Source of the DNA: Selaginella tamariscina
Lineage: Eukaryota; Streptophyta; Lycopodiopsida; Selaginellales; Selaginellaceae
Assembly (NCBI GenBank): GCA_003024785.1
Contig: PUQB01000029.1
Span: forward strand, 596,530 to 660,529
Reading direction: 5' to 3'
Length of the DNA: 64,000 bases
In this document: in pieces, positions 22,074 through 33,818 of the stretch
Position numbering within the stretch: the first letter of the stretch is position 1
Layout: each line of letters starts with the position of its first letter
Made by a program: the position numbers and the translations under genes
The notes under the pieces: model-generated
The model's input: the letters and a program-made list of their open reading frames with translations, nothing else
The model's database searches: none
Told to the model about the DNA's origin: nothing

Positions 22074-22933
22074 TAAACAGTGAAATCCATATATTATGAT
22101 GTGAGTGTGTTATGAATGAGAGTCATTTTGAAACCTATATGTAAATTGCTAATTAATAAATCTTTATTATACAAAAATCATAATTATGAATTAAATTTTT
22201 ATAAATAGTGAGAATGTTAAAGAAAAACGCGTTATACTATATATCATGTGTCATGTATTCACAATTCGACGGATTCAATAAAATTCAGATAATTAATTAA
22301 AATAGCTGCGGATACGATAGCACAAATATTCAAAATGAATAGAAAAAGATTGCCTTTTAACATTCTATGTTAAATAAATAAAGATTTGAAAATATATACG
22401 TTAAAATGAGAATAACTCATAAGTCAATTACGTATAAACAGCTTTTATGTGTACACACGCATACAAATGTGAAGTTAATAAAATGAAAATACTTGAATCA
22501 ATTTCTAAATATAAAATAATACAACATCAAATGAAATAGTGAATTAATATTTAAAATTTTATTATAAAAATTTGATGTGATGATCCCGCTGCTTCTAACT
22601 ACAAAGAAGACTCCGGCGTTGAAATCGTATAATAATACGTGGTTTCTTATTTAAATATATAGTAGAATTCCTTAATAGAAAAGAACGGTGCGTTGATAAT
22701 AAATATTCACGAATTCTACTCATGGTGTGACACACACGACAAACTGTGATATAAAATAATGATATATGAATAAATACACACTTATTAAGAGTTAATACAA
22801 CCTGAAGGCCGCTAATATCTGCTTTATTGGGTTTAACACTTGGCACTGGCAGCTCCTAAATTTGCATGTAGCTTGATATATAATAGAGTAAATGTAAGTT
22901 AGTATCTTAAGTACACACACACACACACTCTCT

Positions 22934-22964
<31 letters not shown>

Positions 22965-22969
22965 TGTGC

Positions 22970-23119
22970 AGGAATGGACATGAGGGATTTTTGGGAGTGT
23001 GGTGCCAATTCAACTGTGATGTGTACACCTGTGCAAAGGTGACTGCATCTGGGGAGCCATTTTGTAAGTGTGGGAAGACTTGCAGTTGTTGCACTTGCCC
23101 CAAGCCTAGGCGCGGCTAG
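22970..23119 (+). pseudogene. Metallothionein copy C, exon 2 only
   Basis: Exon 2 with a start-proximal frame change (GGGATTTTTGGGAG) and part of the third cysteine cluster missing (CAGTTGTTGCACTTGCCCC). Exon 1 is deleted: the promoter sequence TAGCTTGATATATAATAGAG (to about 22,886) joins directly to the intron sequence AATGTAAGTTAGTATCTTAA. Confidence 0.75.
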
Positions 23120-23189
23120 AGGCATGTGTTCTTTGTGTATTGTAGTGGTTTATGTTTTGAGTAAATAATTTTATTGTGTTGTATCTACG

Positions 23190-23229
<40 letters not shown>

Positions 23230-23599
23230 GAATCACACACACACATACACGCCCAGGCACACAGGCACCCACCCACAAGTTCAGAGAAGATGGAAAGCTA
23301 CTTGGAAGGTGTGTGTAAGAGAGAGAGATTGGGTGTATACTTTCACAACCTCTTCTCTTAATCATACTTAATTAACTTAATTAATTTAGTAATTTTATAA
23401 CACCTCATATCATCTATGCATATAATCATAATGTATATAAAACTATTCTTTTTATTTTGGGTTTTCATAATTGCCAATTAATCATGTGAGGCTTATGCTG
23501 GAGGAGTCCGTGACAATGTTAATCATAATTAAAAGAATAATCTACAATAACTTCATTTTGTGTGAAACAATTTACAAGGATAAAGTAAATTATATACTA

Positions 23600-25690
23600 G
23601 ATTAGTTCCCTTGGGCAAAGGTAATACTATTTCATTTATCATGGTATTGGAGTAAGAGATTGTCAAAGAAATTATAAGTAAATTTTTATTTTTTAAATAT
23701 ACATCGGTATTACTGATTTATGACTTCCTTTACATTCCAAAACCATTATATTTCTAATACATTTAAATGTATAAATCATAGCATTATTGATGATCATCTC
23801 GAGCACCTTCGTTTTTAAAAGAATATGGATATAAATAAACATTAAAAATCTATTTGTGAAAGATAAGATTTAAAAAAAAAAATGCAAAATTATTACTTCA
23901 AGAATATAATAATGTGTCCATATACATAACAAAGATCAATAATAAGTCTCGTTTCATTTGGGCCAAGTAATGTTCATTTTACAAAAGGTAATTTATGTAA
24001 TAACTTTTTAAATAATTACTAGAAAATAAGATTTAAACAAAGCCATAACTAAAATATTTTATCTTATCTTTTATGTCCTTTATATACTATTAAATTAAAT
24101 TGATAAGGTCGAACATATTTCCATTTAATTATTATGTTAAACCACCATTTATTTCCTTGACGTATTAAGAATATACATAATTTTTGTTGTATCAATTAGT
24201 GATTTATTCAATATAAATCACATAACAAACATGTATTTTTATTATTTTATTTCTTATATTTTTTTTTTTTCTTTAAATGTAAGAATGAAAAAATACTCAA
24301 GTTACATTTTATAAACCAATGAATACATTTTATTTCAAGAATTAAAACATGCATTTAAAATAAAAAAAGTTTAGGAAATTATAAATAAGAAATTAGTGTT
24401 CCTTTTTACTTTCATTTTTTTTTTAAGTTTCTGTATTACAACTAAATAACATAGCAATTAAAAACAAATAAGACAAGAAGTATTAAAATAAACTTTAATA
24501 TTAAAATTATGATTTTAAAACAACTTGATGACAAGGACAAGTCTATTAATTTGGATATATATATGTACGAGATGAACTCAAATACTTTTATACAATTACA
24601 ACTTAAGCACTTAAATAAATTTATTCACATAACTCATGTAATTTTTATAACCTGAAGAATATATATCAAATGTGTTACTATAGTGTCTTAGTGCTTAGTA
24701 ATAACAAGTTTTCAATATGCTTCTATTATCAATATGATTTTAATTTTAAGTTTGTTGAGGAGTATTAATAAATTTAGATTGATTTGTCAAAATAAAAAGA
24801 ATTAACAATCAAGGTGATTTGAACCTTACCCATAAGGAAAGCTTCAAAAACATTATATTAAGTTTTTAAGGTAATTCTACTTAACTAAACCATATGAAAG
24901 AACTAAACAAAATTTTGGTACGTATTGTAACAAGTATTTTAATTTTGATCGGGATTATTTAATATTAAGATAGAACCTAAACAAAATGGTAAGTCATTTG
25001 TGGAACTTAATGAAGATGTAAAAAATATTTTATTTTTTTTAATTATATACATATATATGTAAATCTTACTTAAATAAGTGCATCGCATGAAACTTGTTGG
25101 TGGATTGATAGCGGGATAACACACCATATAAAAGAAATGTTTAAAAATTTAATTTTACATAAGTTTTCTATTATGATAACACTAGTAATAGTGATGTGTT
25201 AGAAATTATAAGTGTGAGTATTGTTTATTTTTTTCAATTGAGTCAACTTACAAAAGGTTTTTTATTTTTTCCATGTTATCTAGGAATTTATTATCAGTTA
25301 CAAAATTAGTTATATGAAATTTCATATAAATTGTCATATTAAAGGTGCTAATTCTAATTAAAGCAGAACATAAAAATGACAACAAGGTAATTTCAAGTAT
25401 ACTACACATTATTTGTTCAATAAGGTATCGACACACAATTTAAACATCTTATTATTAAATATAATCTTACTCAATTCTATACTAACCAAATCCCTTCTTT
25501 AAGTATGTACCACAAGCGATACATAGGGGAATATGGGTTTAACTTTAAATATGCCAACACACACCACCTCATTATTTAGATTAAATGTTGATATGTCTTT
25601 AAAGAAAAATATTTTACCAACCCTATTAGAGAAAGAAAAAATAATTTTCAAAATATGTTTTAAATAAAAAATCACATGCAAGGTCAATAA
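23600..25690. other. 2.1 kb AT-rich block unrelated to the array unit
   Basis: Unit sequence stops near 23,600 (AAGTAAATTATATAC) and resumes near 25,690 (TTTTATTATAAAAATTTGATG). The material between is extremely AT-rich, has no ORF above about 60 codons and no terminal repeats I can find. It may be an old, heavily mutated insertion. Confidence 0.5.
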
Positions 25691-25928
25691 ATTTTATTAT
25701 AAAAATTTGATGTTTGGAATAATAATGTGATATATGTATAATACATTAGTTAATGCAAACTGAAGGCCGCTAATATCTGCTTTACTGGGTTTAACCTGGG
25801 TTTAACACTTGGCAGCTCTTGCCCATGCCAAATAAGCTTCTTCATTGCATGTAGCTTGATATATAATAGAGTGAGCAGCAACACAAGTTCATCACTAAAT
25901 TTTATATTAATCTTGTTTATTAGAAAAG

Positions 25929-26313
25929 ATGGCAACTGTTCCTGTAGTGGGAGCTACTTCTGGGTGCACTGCTGCTTGCCCCTGTGGATCCAGCTGCAAG
26001 TAAGTGTGTATGTGTGTGTGTGTCAAATCTTATTAAGAATTTCATAGATGTGATTCTTCTTCTGTCGGAGCATCAACAGTGACCGGGACTACTTCTGAAC
26101 AAATGTAAGTTCCTATCTTAAGTTCTCTCTCTCACGCACGTACATACACCACGTGCAGGAGTGGACATGAGGGGATTTTTGTGAGTGTGGTGCCAATTGC
26201 AACTGTGATGTGTGCACCTGTGCAAAGGTGACTGCATCTGGGAGCCATTTTGTAAGTGTGGGAAGACTTGCAGTTGTGAGACTTGCACTTGCCCCAAGCC
26301 TAGGCGCGGCTAG
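25929..26313 (+). pseudogene. Metallothionein copy D
   Basis: Exon 1 (25,929-25,999) reads MATVPVVGATSGCTAACPCG then SSC; it lacks one Cys-Pro-Cys-Gly repeat and has Cys-to-Ser at residue 11. Exon 2 (26,159-26,313) has two single-base losses compared with the intact copy (in the T run after GAGGGGA, and in TCTGGGAGCC), which break the frame. The promoter block at 25,761-25,870 is well preserved. Confidence 0.8.
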
Positions 26314-26924
26314 AAGCATGTGTTCTTTGTGTATAGTAGTGGTATATGTTTTGAGTAGATAAGTTTATTGTATTGTACACGAGAGAATCATCACACAACC
26401 TTTCTGCAACTTTACACACACATATATACGCGCACGCACACACGCACCCACACAAGTTCGGAAAGCTACTTGCAAGGTGTGTGTGTGAGAGAGAGGTGTG
26501 CGAAGTATACTTTCACAACCTTCTCTTCTTAATCATGCTGAATTAACTTAATTAATTTAGTAATTCTATATGGAATTCTATGTTAACATATAAAACTATT
26601 TTTAATTATGTGGGCTGTATACTGGAGGTGTCCTGAATTTGATTTATAATATATTGATTGCTCAGAACTTCATTTTGTGTAAAGCAATTTGTAAGGATAA
26701 TGTAAATTATAAGTAAATACTTGATAAAAACTTATAAAATGATATTAAACATATTACAAACTATATACTTGTGGTACATATAAATTCATATTTATTATAT
26801 GTCTGTAATTAAAAACACCGTTTTGTACTTCTGGTTTCAACAAATAAGATTTTATCAAATATATACTGTTGATAATTAATCAATAAGAATTATTTACTTT
26901 ATATATAATATATATATATATATA

Positions 26925-27126
26925 TATTAAATACCTAATACAGTACGTACCGTAATATACGCATGTGTATATACGCACATGCGTAGTGACACATGGGTGG
27001 TGATCTGGCCCCCATGTGTCAGCGCCACGTGTCGCATGTGTGCCACGTGGCAGGAGACCTCCTGTATATAAGCAGGGTTTTTGTAAACTAAATATCAGAT
27101 TTTCATTTAATATATCTGCTCTTTCA
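26925..27126 (+). repeat. 5' LTR
   Basis: It matches the 3' LTR with only a few differences after the first 25 bases. It contains two perfect inverted repeats, ACGCATGTG/CACATGCGT and GACACATGGG/CCCATGTGTC, two G-box-type motifs (GCCACGTGTC and GCCACGTGGC) and a TATA box (CTGTATATAAGCAGGG, about 27,062-27,077). It ends in CTTTCA; the following TTGGTGGAGAAGTTGGG is the candidate primer-binding site. Confidence 0.8.
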
Positions 27127-27179
27127 TTGGTGGAGAAGTTGGGTATCCTTTCTTCCGCATTTTCTTTTTTCTTGTTTCC

Positions 27180-28259
27180 ATGACAATGAACATGGAGACG
27201 GCTTTTAGCATTATTGCTACTGCTATTGATGCACAAACTAAGTTGTTGGAGCGCTTCGTTGAGGGTCCGTCCTCCTCTTCCCCGTCTGAGCCTCATGCCG
27301 GGGGATCTGCTTCTAGTACTCCTTCATCTTCTTCACAGGCCACAAATCCGAGGGTTCGACCCCGATCTTTTTGTGGTGATCCGGGAGATGATGTATACCA
27401 CTGGTTTGATCATTTCCAAGTCATTGTTCGTTACCATGGTTGGGATGAGGCCCGTGCTCTCAGAGAATTCCCTACATGTTTGGAAGGCCCTGCGCTCAAG
27501 TGGTATAATGGATTGGCTGCGGAGATTCAAGCCAATAGTAATCGGTTAACGGAATGTCTCAAACGTACGTTTGGCAAAGTTGAGGATTCAGATGATGCTT
27601 TCCAACAACTGCATGCGATACGACAACATCCTGGTGAGTCTGTTATGCGGTTAGTATTAGGTTCGGGGATTTAGTTCGGCGTGCATATCCTAACATGCCT
27701 GAGCCTATTAAGCTCGGTATGTTATGGCCAACTATGCGACCCGAACTTGTTCGATTCGTTCGGGCTCTTCGTCCTACCACATTGGAGGAAGCTTTTGCAC
27801 TAGCTCAACGTTTTGAGTTGGTGCCTGGTGAGGGCCGTGTTCCCCTTGGGTTACCTGCTCCTCTTGTTCAGCGTGCTGATCCAATGGAGGTTGATGCTGC
27901 TGCATATGTGCCCGCACGACAAGCCTTTCGTGGTCGACCTCGGGGCCCACCCCGTAGACCACCTCCACGAAATCGTCCTGCACCTGCTCCAGTTCCTGCC
28001 CGTGGTGGTCAAAATCCACGGATTCGTGACAGGAGGAATCGGAACAATGCAGGTCAACCCAATCAAGTTCACTGCTGGGCCTGTTGGGCACCTGGACATA
28101 CTTGGCGGGCATGCGATGTGTATCCTGATTGGCGTCCACCCACCAGGCTGGCGACATATGTTCCGGGATGGTGTACCTGTGGCGGCCATTATGTCTGATG
28201 ATGAGCTTCCAGATGATGACGCTTCTCTTGCGGGTGGATCTGTTGCGGAAAACCAGTAA
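27180..28259 (+). pseudogene. Gypsy gag, frame-broken
   Basis: Segment 27,180-27,674 has the retrotransposon gag core (RSFCGDPGDDVYHWFDHFQV). After a stop and frame change near 27,674 the frame 27,695-28,198 continues to a proline/arginine-rich tail and a CCHC knuckle (CWACWAPGHTWRAC). Gag would form the particle and bind the RNA. Gag, protease and pol occupy different frames with several breaks, more than one programmed frameshift would need. Confidence 0.7.
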
Positions 28260-28750
28260 TCGTACGGGCGACGGAGGGATCCCGTGCGATGGAAACTCCA
28301 CCTCCATGTTTTTTCGCTATGCATATCAAGGGTTGCAAGTTCCACCAAATCATCCAGTTTTCACATTTTCTGCACGAGTGAATGATGTTTCAGTCACAGT
28401 ACTTGTGGATACAGGATCTAGTGTCTTCCATAACTACTTCTCTGGCGCATCGGTGCTCATTACCCTTGAGACGAGCAGATAAGGTCTTGCACATTTTATA
28501 TGGTAATGGGCAGTCTCGTGCAGTATCACAGTACACCACTTCGACTACTAGTTATGGGTGCCAACTGTAAGTTTCCCTCTGGGTCTCTTAGGGTTGTCCC
28601 TTCCCAGGTCTTTGACATCATTCTGGGATGTGATTGGTTAAAGCAGTCGAAAGGTACATGTGATTTTTCACTCTCTCCTCCTGTATTACGCTTGGAGTCT
28701 GTGTCTTTGCAGTCTGTTCCTTTACGTCCAGAGAAGTTTGTTGCTGTTTG
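28260..28750 (+). pseudogene. Gypsy aspartic protease region
   Basis: VSVTVLVDTGSS at about 28,390-28,430 is the retropepsin active site (D-T-G). FDIILGCDWL at about 28,610-28,640 is the conserved C-terminal protease motif of gypsy elements, in a different frame. Confidence 0.7.
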
Positions 28751-31711
28751 TATCACGCATACAGCTCCTTTGATTCCGGTCTTGGGTGGTGTTCATCTCA
28801 ACAGGTTCAAATGCCGGATCCGTCACCTGAGTGTCGAGCACACTGCATCGAACAACTTAAGAAACAGTATGCAAGTTTGTTCAAATTTGATCTGTCCCAA
28901 GGTGCACGTGTGAAGACTCGACACTGTATACCCACCGGCAATGCAAAGCCTTTCAAAGTCCCGGTTCGACGCAGGTCACCAAAGGAGTTATCAGCCATGC
29001 GAACAGCTGTTACTGATATGATTGGTAAACGAGTGTGTCGTCCGTCACGGAGTCCATGGGCATGTGAACCTCATTTGGTTCCCAAGCCTGATGGATCTCT
29101 CCGATTTTGTGTGGATTACCGACCTCTTAACGATGTTACCATCAAAGATGTCTATCCACTTCCGAACTCTGCCGATCTATTAGATCGTTTGGGTCAGAGT
29201 CGATGGTTTACTAAGTTGGATTTGGCATCAGGATATTGGCAGGTTCCTATGACTGAGGAGGATATTCCAAAAACGGCCTTCCGGACACCATTTGGTCTTT
29301 ACGAGTTTTTGGTCATGCCTTTTGGATTGACTTCAGCTCCTGCCACCTTTCAACGCATGATGGATGAGCTTCTTTCCGATATGCCTGATATCACTGCCGA
29401 TTTTATCGACGATGTGCTCATTCATGGGTCTGGTTCTTGGGAGGATCACATTCGTGATGTACGGCGCGTTCTTGATCGATTTCGAGAAGTTGGCCTGAAG
29501 TTGAAACTTGAAAAGTGTGTGTTTGGTTCGACCGACACCACTTACTTGGGTTACCGTATATCTCGAGAGGGTTTACAGGTGGATCCAATGAAGTTGCGAG
29601 CTGTTCGAGAGTTCCTCGTCCCGTACAGTACAGGAAGTCCACGTTTCTTGGGCACGGTGCAGTACTTGGGTCGATTCATCGATCATCTCACTGATCGAAC
29701 TGCCCCTCTTCGGGAGTTAGTTCGTCCACAGGTATCTTTCAGGTGGACTCGCAGGTGTCAGCAGGCATTTGACCAGTTAAAAGAGTTCCTGACAACTCCA
29801 CCATTGCTTCAATACCCAGATTTTACTCGTCCGTTCATTTTACGAGTAGATGCCTCAGATGTTGGTATTGGTGGTGTATTGATGCAAACTGATGCTGTGG
29901 ATTCTTCAATTCGACACCCGGTGGCTTACATTAGTCGAGTACTCACGCCGGCTGAGCGGAATTATTCCACTACTGAAAAAGAATGCCTTGCTGCTGTTTG
30001 GGGTTTTGAACGACTTCATGCCTACTTACATGGGAGTGAAACGCTTTTGGAGTGTGATCATGCTGCTGTCACTTCCTTATTAAAACGGAAGAATTTAGTG
30101 GGTCGCGTAGCCAGATGGGCATTACGTCTCCAGGTATATAACTTTAAGGTGGTGCACAGGCCTGGGCGAACAATGGTGGATGCGGATGCACTTTCTCGAG
30201 CACCCCTCTCCGATTCCACTTTGCCTGCTCATGCAGTAGCTGCAGCATTCGGTTTGATACAAGCCCCTCAGGTATTCGATGCCGACTTACCATCCTTGGA
30301 ACAGTGGCAGGATGCTCAAAAACATGAACCATGGACGAGGCAATTACGCGATGCGTTTGCAATTCCGTCTTCCGAACCTCGGTTTCGACAATATCATGCT
30401 CAGTTTCGACTTCAGGATGGTTTATTGTATTTTATTGGGACAAATCCAGAGGACAGATGGCGTTTGGCTGTACCCTCTACATATGTTCCACACCTTCTTC
30501 GAGCATATCATGATTCACCTATTGTTGGAGGTCATCTTGGTCATCAACGAGTGTTGGAGAAGCTGCGCCGATCATTTTATTGGCCCAGCATGCGTGGTGA
30601 TGTGATCAGGTATATTCAAAGTTGTCCCACTTGTCAAACTCGGAATTCCTCTACGACTCGGGCCATGGGAGTGTTGGAATCCATCAATGTCTCTCGCCCT
30701 TTTGAGTTAATTGCAGTGGATTTAATGGGACCTTTTCCACGTTCTTCTCAAGGTAACCAGTACATCATTGTTGTATCTGATTATTTAACTCGATGGGTAG
30801 AGGTTGGTGCTCTTCCGGATGCAACTGCCATGTCAACAGCTTTGTTTCTGTTCGATAATGTGGTTTTGCAGCATTCTTGTCCAGAGCGGATGTTATCAGA
30901 CAATGGCCCCGCTTTCATTGCAGAGGTATTCCGAGTGTTGTGTGAGAGGTTAGGGGTAAAACATTCATTTGCCTCTCCGTATCATCCACAAACTGATGGT
31001 TTGGTGGAGCGATTGAATCGGACCTTCAAGGGTATGATCTCGAAGTATGTGAACTTCAATCACACGGACTGGGATTGGTATTTGCGATGTTTGAGATTTG
31101 CTTATGTAACAGGCATTCAGAGTTCGATTGGTATCTCTCCATTCAAGGCATTGTATGGATATGATCCTAAGTTGCCTAGTGAATTGGGGTTATCATCGAA
31201 TCTGCCACGTGCCGAGGATGCAAAGATGTGGGCTCGACATTTGGATGCTGTTTTGCCTCTTCTGCGTGCAGAGTCTGCTGAACATCTTGGTCGAGCTCAA
31301 ATGCGGCAGCAATCTTCTTACAATGCACGACATCAAATTCCACCAGATTTTGCTGACGGTGACTTAGTCCTGGTACGTTTTCCCAAGCTGACTGCACCTG
31401 GGCTTGCAACTGGTTTATTACACAAGTGGCTTGGTCCCTACCGAGTACTCCGAAAGGTTGGTCCTCAGGTATATCAAGTAAAGTTGGTGGGATCTCATGA
31501 GGTTGAGATAGTTCACGTGGTTCGAATGAAACGGTTTGTCGTTCGAGACTCGTTGAGTACATTTGGTCATACCTTAGATGGCCCAGCTCACACGGATCCA
31601 GGACCATCAGATCCATCACCATCTACACACCGCAGAGGGGAGGATAGTGTAAGATACTATATTAGCAGTAACGTACCGTATATACGCATGTGTATATACG
31701 CACATGCGTAG
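28748..31711 (+). CDS. Gypsy pol: RT, RNase H, integrase
   Basis: Open for 987 codons. The RT has FCVDYRPLND, KLDLASGYWQVPM, FLVMPFGLTSAPATFQ and the catalytic FIDD (about residue 219). RNase H begins ILRVDASDVGIGGVL (about residue 367). The integrase has the zinc-binding H-x(n)-H-C-C region ending CPTCQTRN (about residues 595-633), then the DDE residues in AVDLMGPFP, LSDNGPAF and TDGLVERLNR (about residues 658, 717 and 754). The end resembles the GPYRVLRKVG domain. The stop lies about 60 bp inside the 3' LTR. Since gag is broken, pol expression from this copy is doubtful. The upstream start is not defined because pol is normally part of a polyprotein. Confidence 0.85.
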   Translation: MYHAYSSFDSGLGWCSSQQVQMPDPSPECRAHCIEQLKKQYASLFKFDLSQGARVKTRHCIPTGNAKPFKVPVRRRSPKELSAMRTAVTDMIGKRVCRPSRSPWACEPHLVPKPDGSLRFCVDYRPLNDVTIKDVYPLPNSADLLDRLGQSRWFTKLDLASGYWQVPMTEEDIPKTAFRTPFGLYEFLVMPFGLTSAPATFQRMMDELLSDMPDITADFIDDVLIHGSGSWEDHIRDVRRVLDRFREVGLKLKLEKCVFGSTDTTYLGYRISREGLQVDPMKLRAVREFLVPYSTGSPRFLGTVQYLGRFIDHLTDRTAPLRELVRPQVSFRWTRRCQQAFDQLKEFLTTPPLLQYPDFTRPFILRVDASDVGIGGVLMQTDAVDSSIRHPVAYISRVLTPAERNYSTTEKECLAAVWGFERLHAYLHGSETLLECDHAAVTSLLKRKNLVGRVARWALRLQVYNFKVVHRPGRTMVDADALSRAPLSDSTLPAHAVAAAFGLIQAPQVFDADLPSLEQWQDAQKHEPWTRQLRDAFAIPSSEPRFRQYHAQFRLQDGLLYFIGTNPEDRWRLAVPSTYVPHLLRAYHDSPIVGGHLGHQRVLEKLRRSFYWPSMRGDVIRYIQSCPTCQTRNSSTTRAMGVLESINVSRPFELIAVDLMGPFPRSSQGNQYIIVVSDYLTRWVEVGALPDATAMSTALFLFDNVVLQHSCPERMLSDNGPAFIAEVFRVLCERLGVKHSFASPYHPQTDGLVERLNRTFKGMISKYVNFNHTDWDWYLRCLRFAYVTGIQSSIGISPFKALYGYDPKLPSELGLSSNLPRAEDAKMWARHLDAVLPLLRAESAEHLGRAQMRQQSSYNARHQIPPDFADGDLVLVRFPKLTAPGLATGLLHKWLGPYRVLRKVGPQVYQVKLVGSHEVEIVHVVRMKRFVVRDSLSTFGHTLDGPAHTDPGPSDPSPSTHRRGEDSVRYYISSNVPYIRMCIYAHA

Positions 31712-31851
31712 TGACACATGGGTGGTGATCTGGCCCCCATGTGTCAGCGCCACGTGTCGCATGTGTGCCACGTGGCAGGAGACCTCCTGTATATAAGCAG
31801 GGTTTTGTGTAAACTAATCATCAGATTTTCATTTAATATATCTGCTCTTCA
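31648..31851 (+). repeat. 3' LTR
   Basis: It begins TGTAAGATACTATATTAGCA directly after the purine-rich tract and ends CTCTTCA. The inner 170 bp are almost identical to the 5' LTR, so the insertion is young. Confidence 0.85.
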
Positions 31852-32509
31852 ATCTATATATATATTTATTATATATATTATTGTTAATATATATACTGTT
31901 CAAATTTGCATAAATTCAATTAATACTGAAACAAATACGGTTGTTACGATGGTAACCACTTAACTTTATACATAATACACTTCAATTTATATGCATACGT
32001 GAAGGTTCTATTTATATAATGTATATCATTCCTTTATAAGTTTCTGTTCTACTTATACCTATATGTAGTTTTAATGTATATATTTATTTAGTTGTGTGTA
32101 TACATATATAAGCTATATAAAAACGTAACGATACCCAAGTGTATATGTGTACACAATACTTAAACCAAGGGCAGAGCCGCTCTCTCTATATGTATGGGTA
32201 TATATGTGTGTGTGTACAAATACACAATTGGTAATTATCAAGTACATTAATTAACAACATGTCTTATGCATATATTTATTACATAATACACACATGTGCG
32301 CACACACACACACACAAGTACTTCACTAGATATATATGTGCTCTCAATAAACAATTGCGTGTGGAACACACTTTTGTTTATAGATGTAACAATATTTGTA
32401 AATATATAAGATATATTGCATATTTAGATTATAATGTACCGCATATAATTATCTTGTATCTTTAGGCACAAAATTAATAGTATATAACATAAAATTAAAT
32501 ATGAACTAT

Positions 32510-32537
32510 TGTCAACAGCAAGATTCGAGCCTGCGCA
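32510..32537 (-). pseudogene. tRNA-Ser fragment (3' third)
   Basis: Only the acceptor 3' strand and T arm remain (GTCAACAGCAAGATTCGAGC on the plus strand). It joins abruptly to metallothionein 3' UTR-type sequence (TAGTAGTGGTTTATGTTTTG), so a deletion fused two neighbouring units here. Confidence 0.7.
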
Positions 32538-32720
32538 GCTATAGTAGTGGTTTATGTTTTGAGTTAATAATTATGTATAATATATGTACAAGGGAATCAT
32601 ATCTATATACATGAAGTTAAACACATTATTCAGTTATATATTTGGGTCTTTTCGCACTGCTTAAGTATCTCTGCTGGCTTTTTATGTGTATGTGTGTGTT
32701 TGTGAAAGGTTCATATTTAT

Positions 32721-32890
32721 ATGGATATGTGTGAGGTGCATCATATTAAAGAAAGTCCTTGCCCTTGTGGATCCAACTGCAAGTAAGTGTGTGTGTATGA
32801 TGTGTGTTTGTTGTAAATTTTATTAACGATTTATTTCTTTTGTAAACGTGATTCTTCTGTTGGAGCAGCAACAGTGACTAGGACTACTGC
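32721..32890 (+). pseudogene. Metallothionein copy E (variant exon 1, no exon 2)
   Basis: Exon 1 (32,721-32,782) is open: MDMCEVHHIKESPCPCGSNC, with a good donor (AAGTAAGTG). The intron begins normally, but similarity stops near 32,890 and no exon 2 follows. Together with the copy at 20,195 it defines a sub-family with a different N-terminus and a different upstream region (GTGAAAGGTTCATATTTATA). Confidence 0.7.
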
Positions 32891-33428
32891 TTTACACTGT
32901 TTTATAACAAATAAGATTTTTGTCAAAATACAAGTTTAATTAATACAAAAAGAAAATGAAGTCTCTGTTACGGAACTCAAGGACATAATGTAGTACACTT
33001 TAATTTATATTTCGTACGTGAAAATGTTTATATTATATATATTGTATATCATATATGCATAAGTATTTGCTCCACTTATATATATAATGTATGTATATTA
33101 TATTATATTTATTTAATTTGTTCCTAAAGGCATACGTGTATAACTCACTAATATTCATATATGTAATTATATCAAAACTTAAGTATACCCGTGTATATTG
33201 TACACAATATTTAAACCAAGGACATCATGCTGCTCTTTATATATGTATGGGTATGTGTATATGTATGTGTGTACAAACACGCAACTGGTAATTATCAAAG
33301 TACATTAATAAATTACATATCTTATGCATATATGTATTAATATGATATATATACAGCATAATACGCACGTATCTGCGCTCTTCGCACACACAAGTACTTA
33401 AGTGGATGTGAAACATACTTATATATAT

Positions 33429-33467
<39 letters not shown>

Positions 33468-33736
33468 ATGTAACAATTTTGTAATTCTGTATTAAAAATT
33501 GTAAAAATACCGATATATTAAGTATTTTGCACAAAAAAATATTTTAAGAAAATATATAACTTATTTAGTTATGTCACACATTGGTGTGCTAAAACTGGTA
33601 TGAATATATATGTGTGCATTATATATACAAACGAACATGGAAACTACAGATGCCTATATCTATAAATTTTCTGTGATGTCTGGACAATATATATGTATAT
33701 ACTGAAAACAATGGACACAATCAATTAAACTACTAT

Positions 33737-33818
33737 CGTCAACAGCAGGGTTCAAACCTGCACGGACAAGGCCCAATAGATTTCAAGTCTTATCTCATTA
33801 ACCACTCGGACATGTTGA
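33737..33818 (-). pseudogene. tRNA-Ser(UGA)-like, near full length
   Basis: Full length apart from single-base changes, including one extra A on the 5' side of the anticodon stem. The 5' end abuts a 460-bp insertion. Probably not functional. Confidence 0.65.

Larger units (their letters stand above)
26925..31851 (+). mobile_element. Ty3/gypsy LTR retrotransposon, young insertion
   Basis: Two short, nearly identical LTRs (about 202 and 204 bp) flank gag, protease, and a long pol ORF in the order protease-RT-RNase H-integrase, which defines the Ty3/gypsy group. A purine-rich tract (AGAGGGGAGGATAG) lies just before the 3' LTR. The other array units give an uninterrupted version of the insertion site near 41,550-41,600. 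Gag and protease lie in different frames and look damaged, whereas pol is open for 987 codons. No chromodomain is evident at the end of pol. Confidence 0.9.

Noticed and set aside
27774-28348. Long minus-strand ORFs opposite the gypsy gag.
   Set aside because: They mirror the codon pattern of the plus-strand gag and show no motifs.
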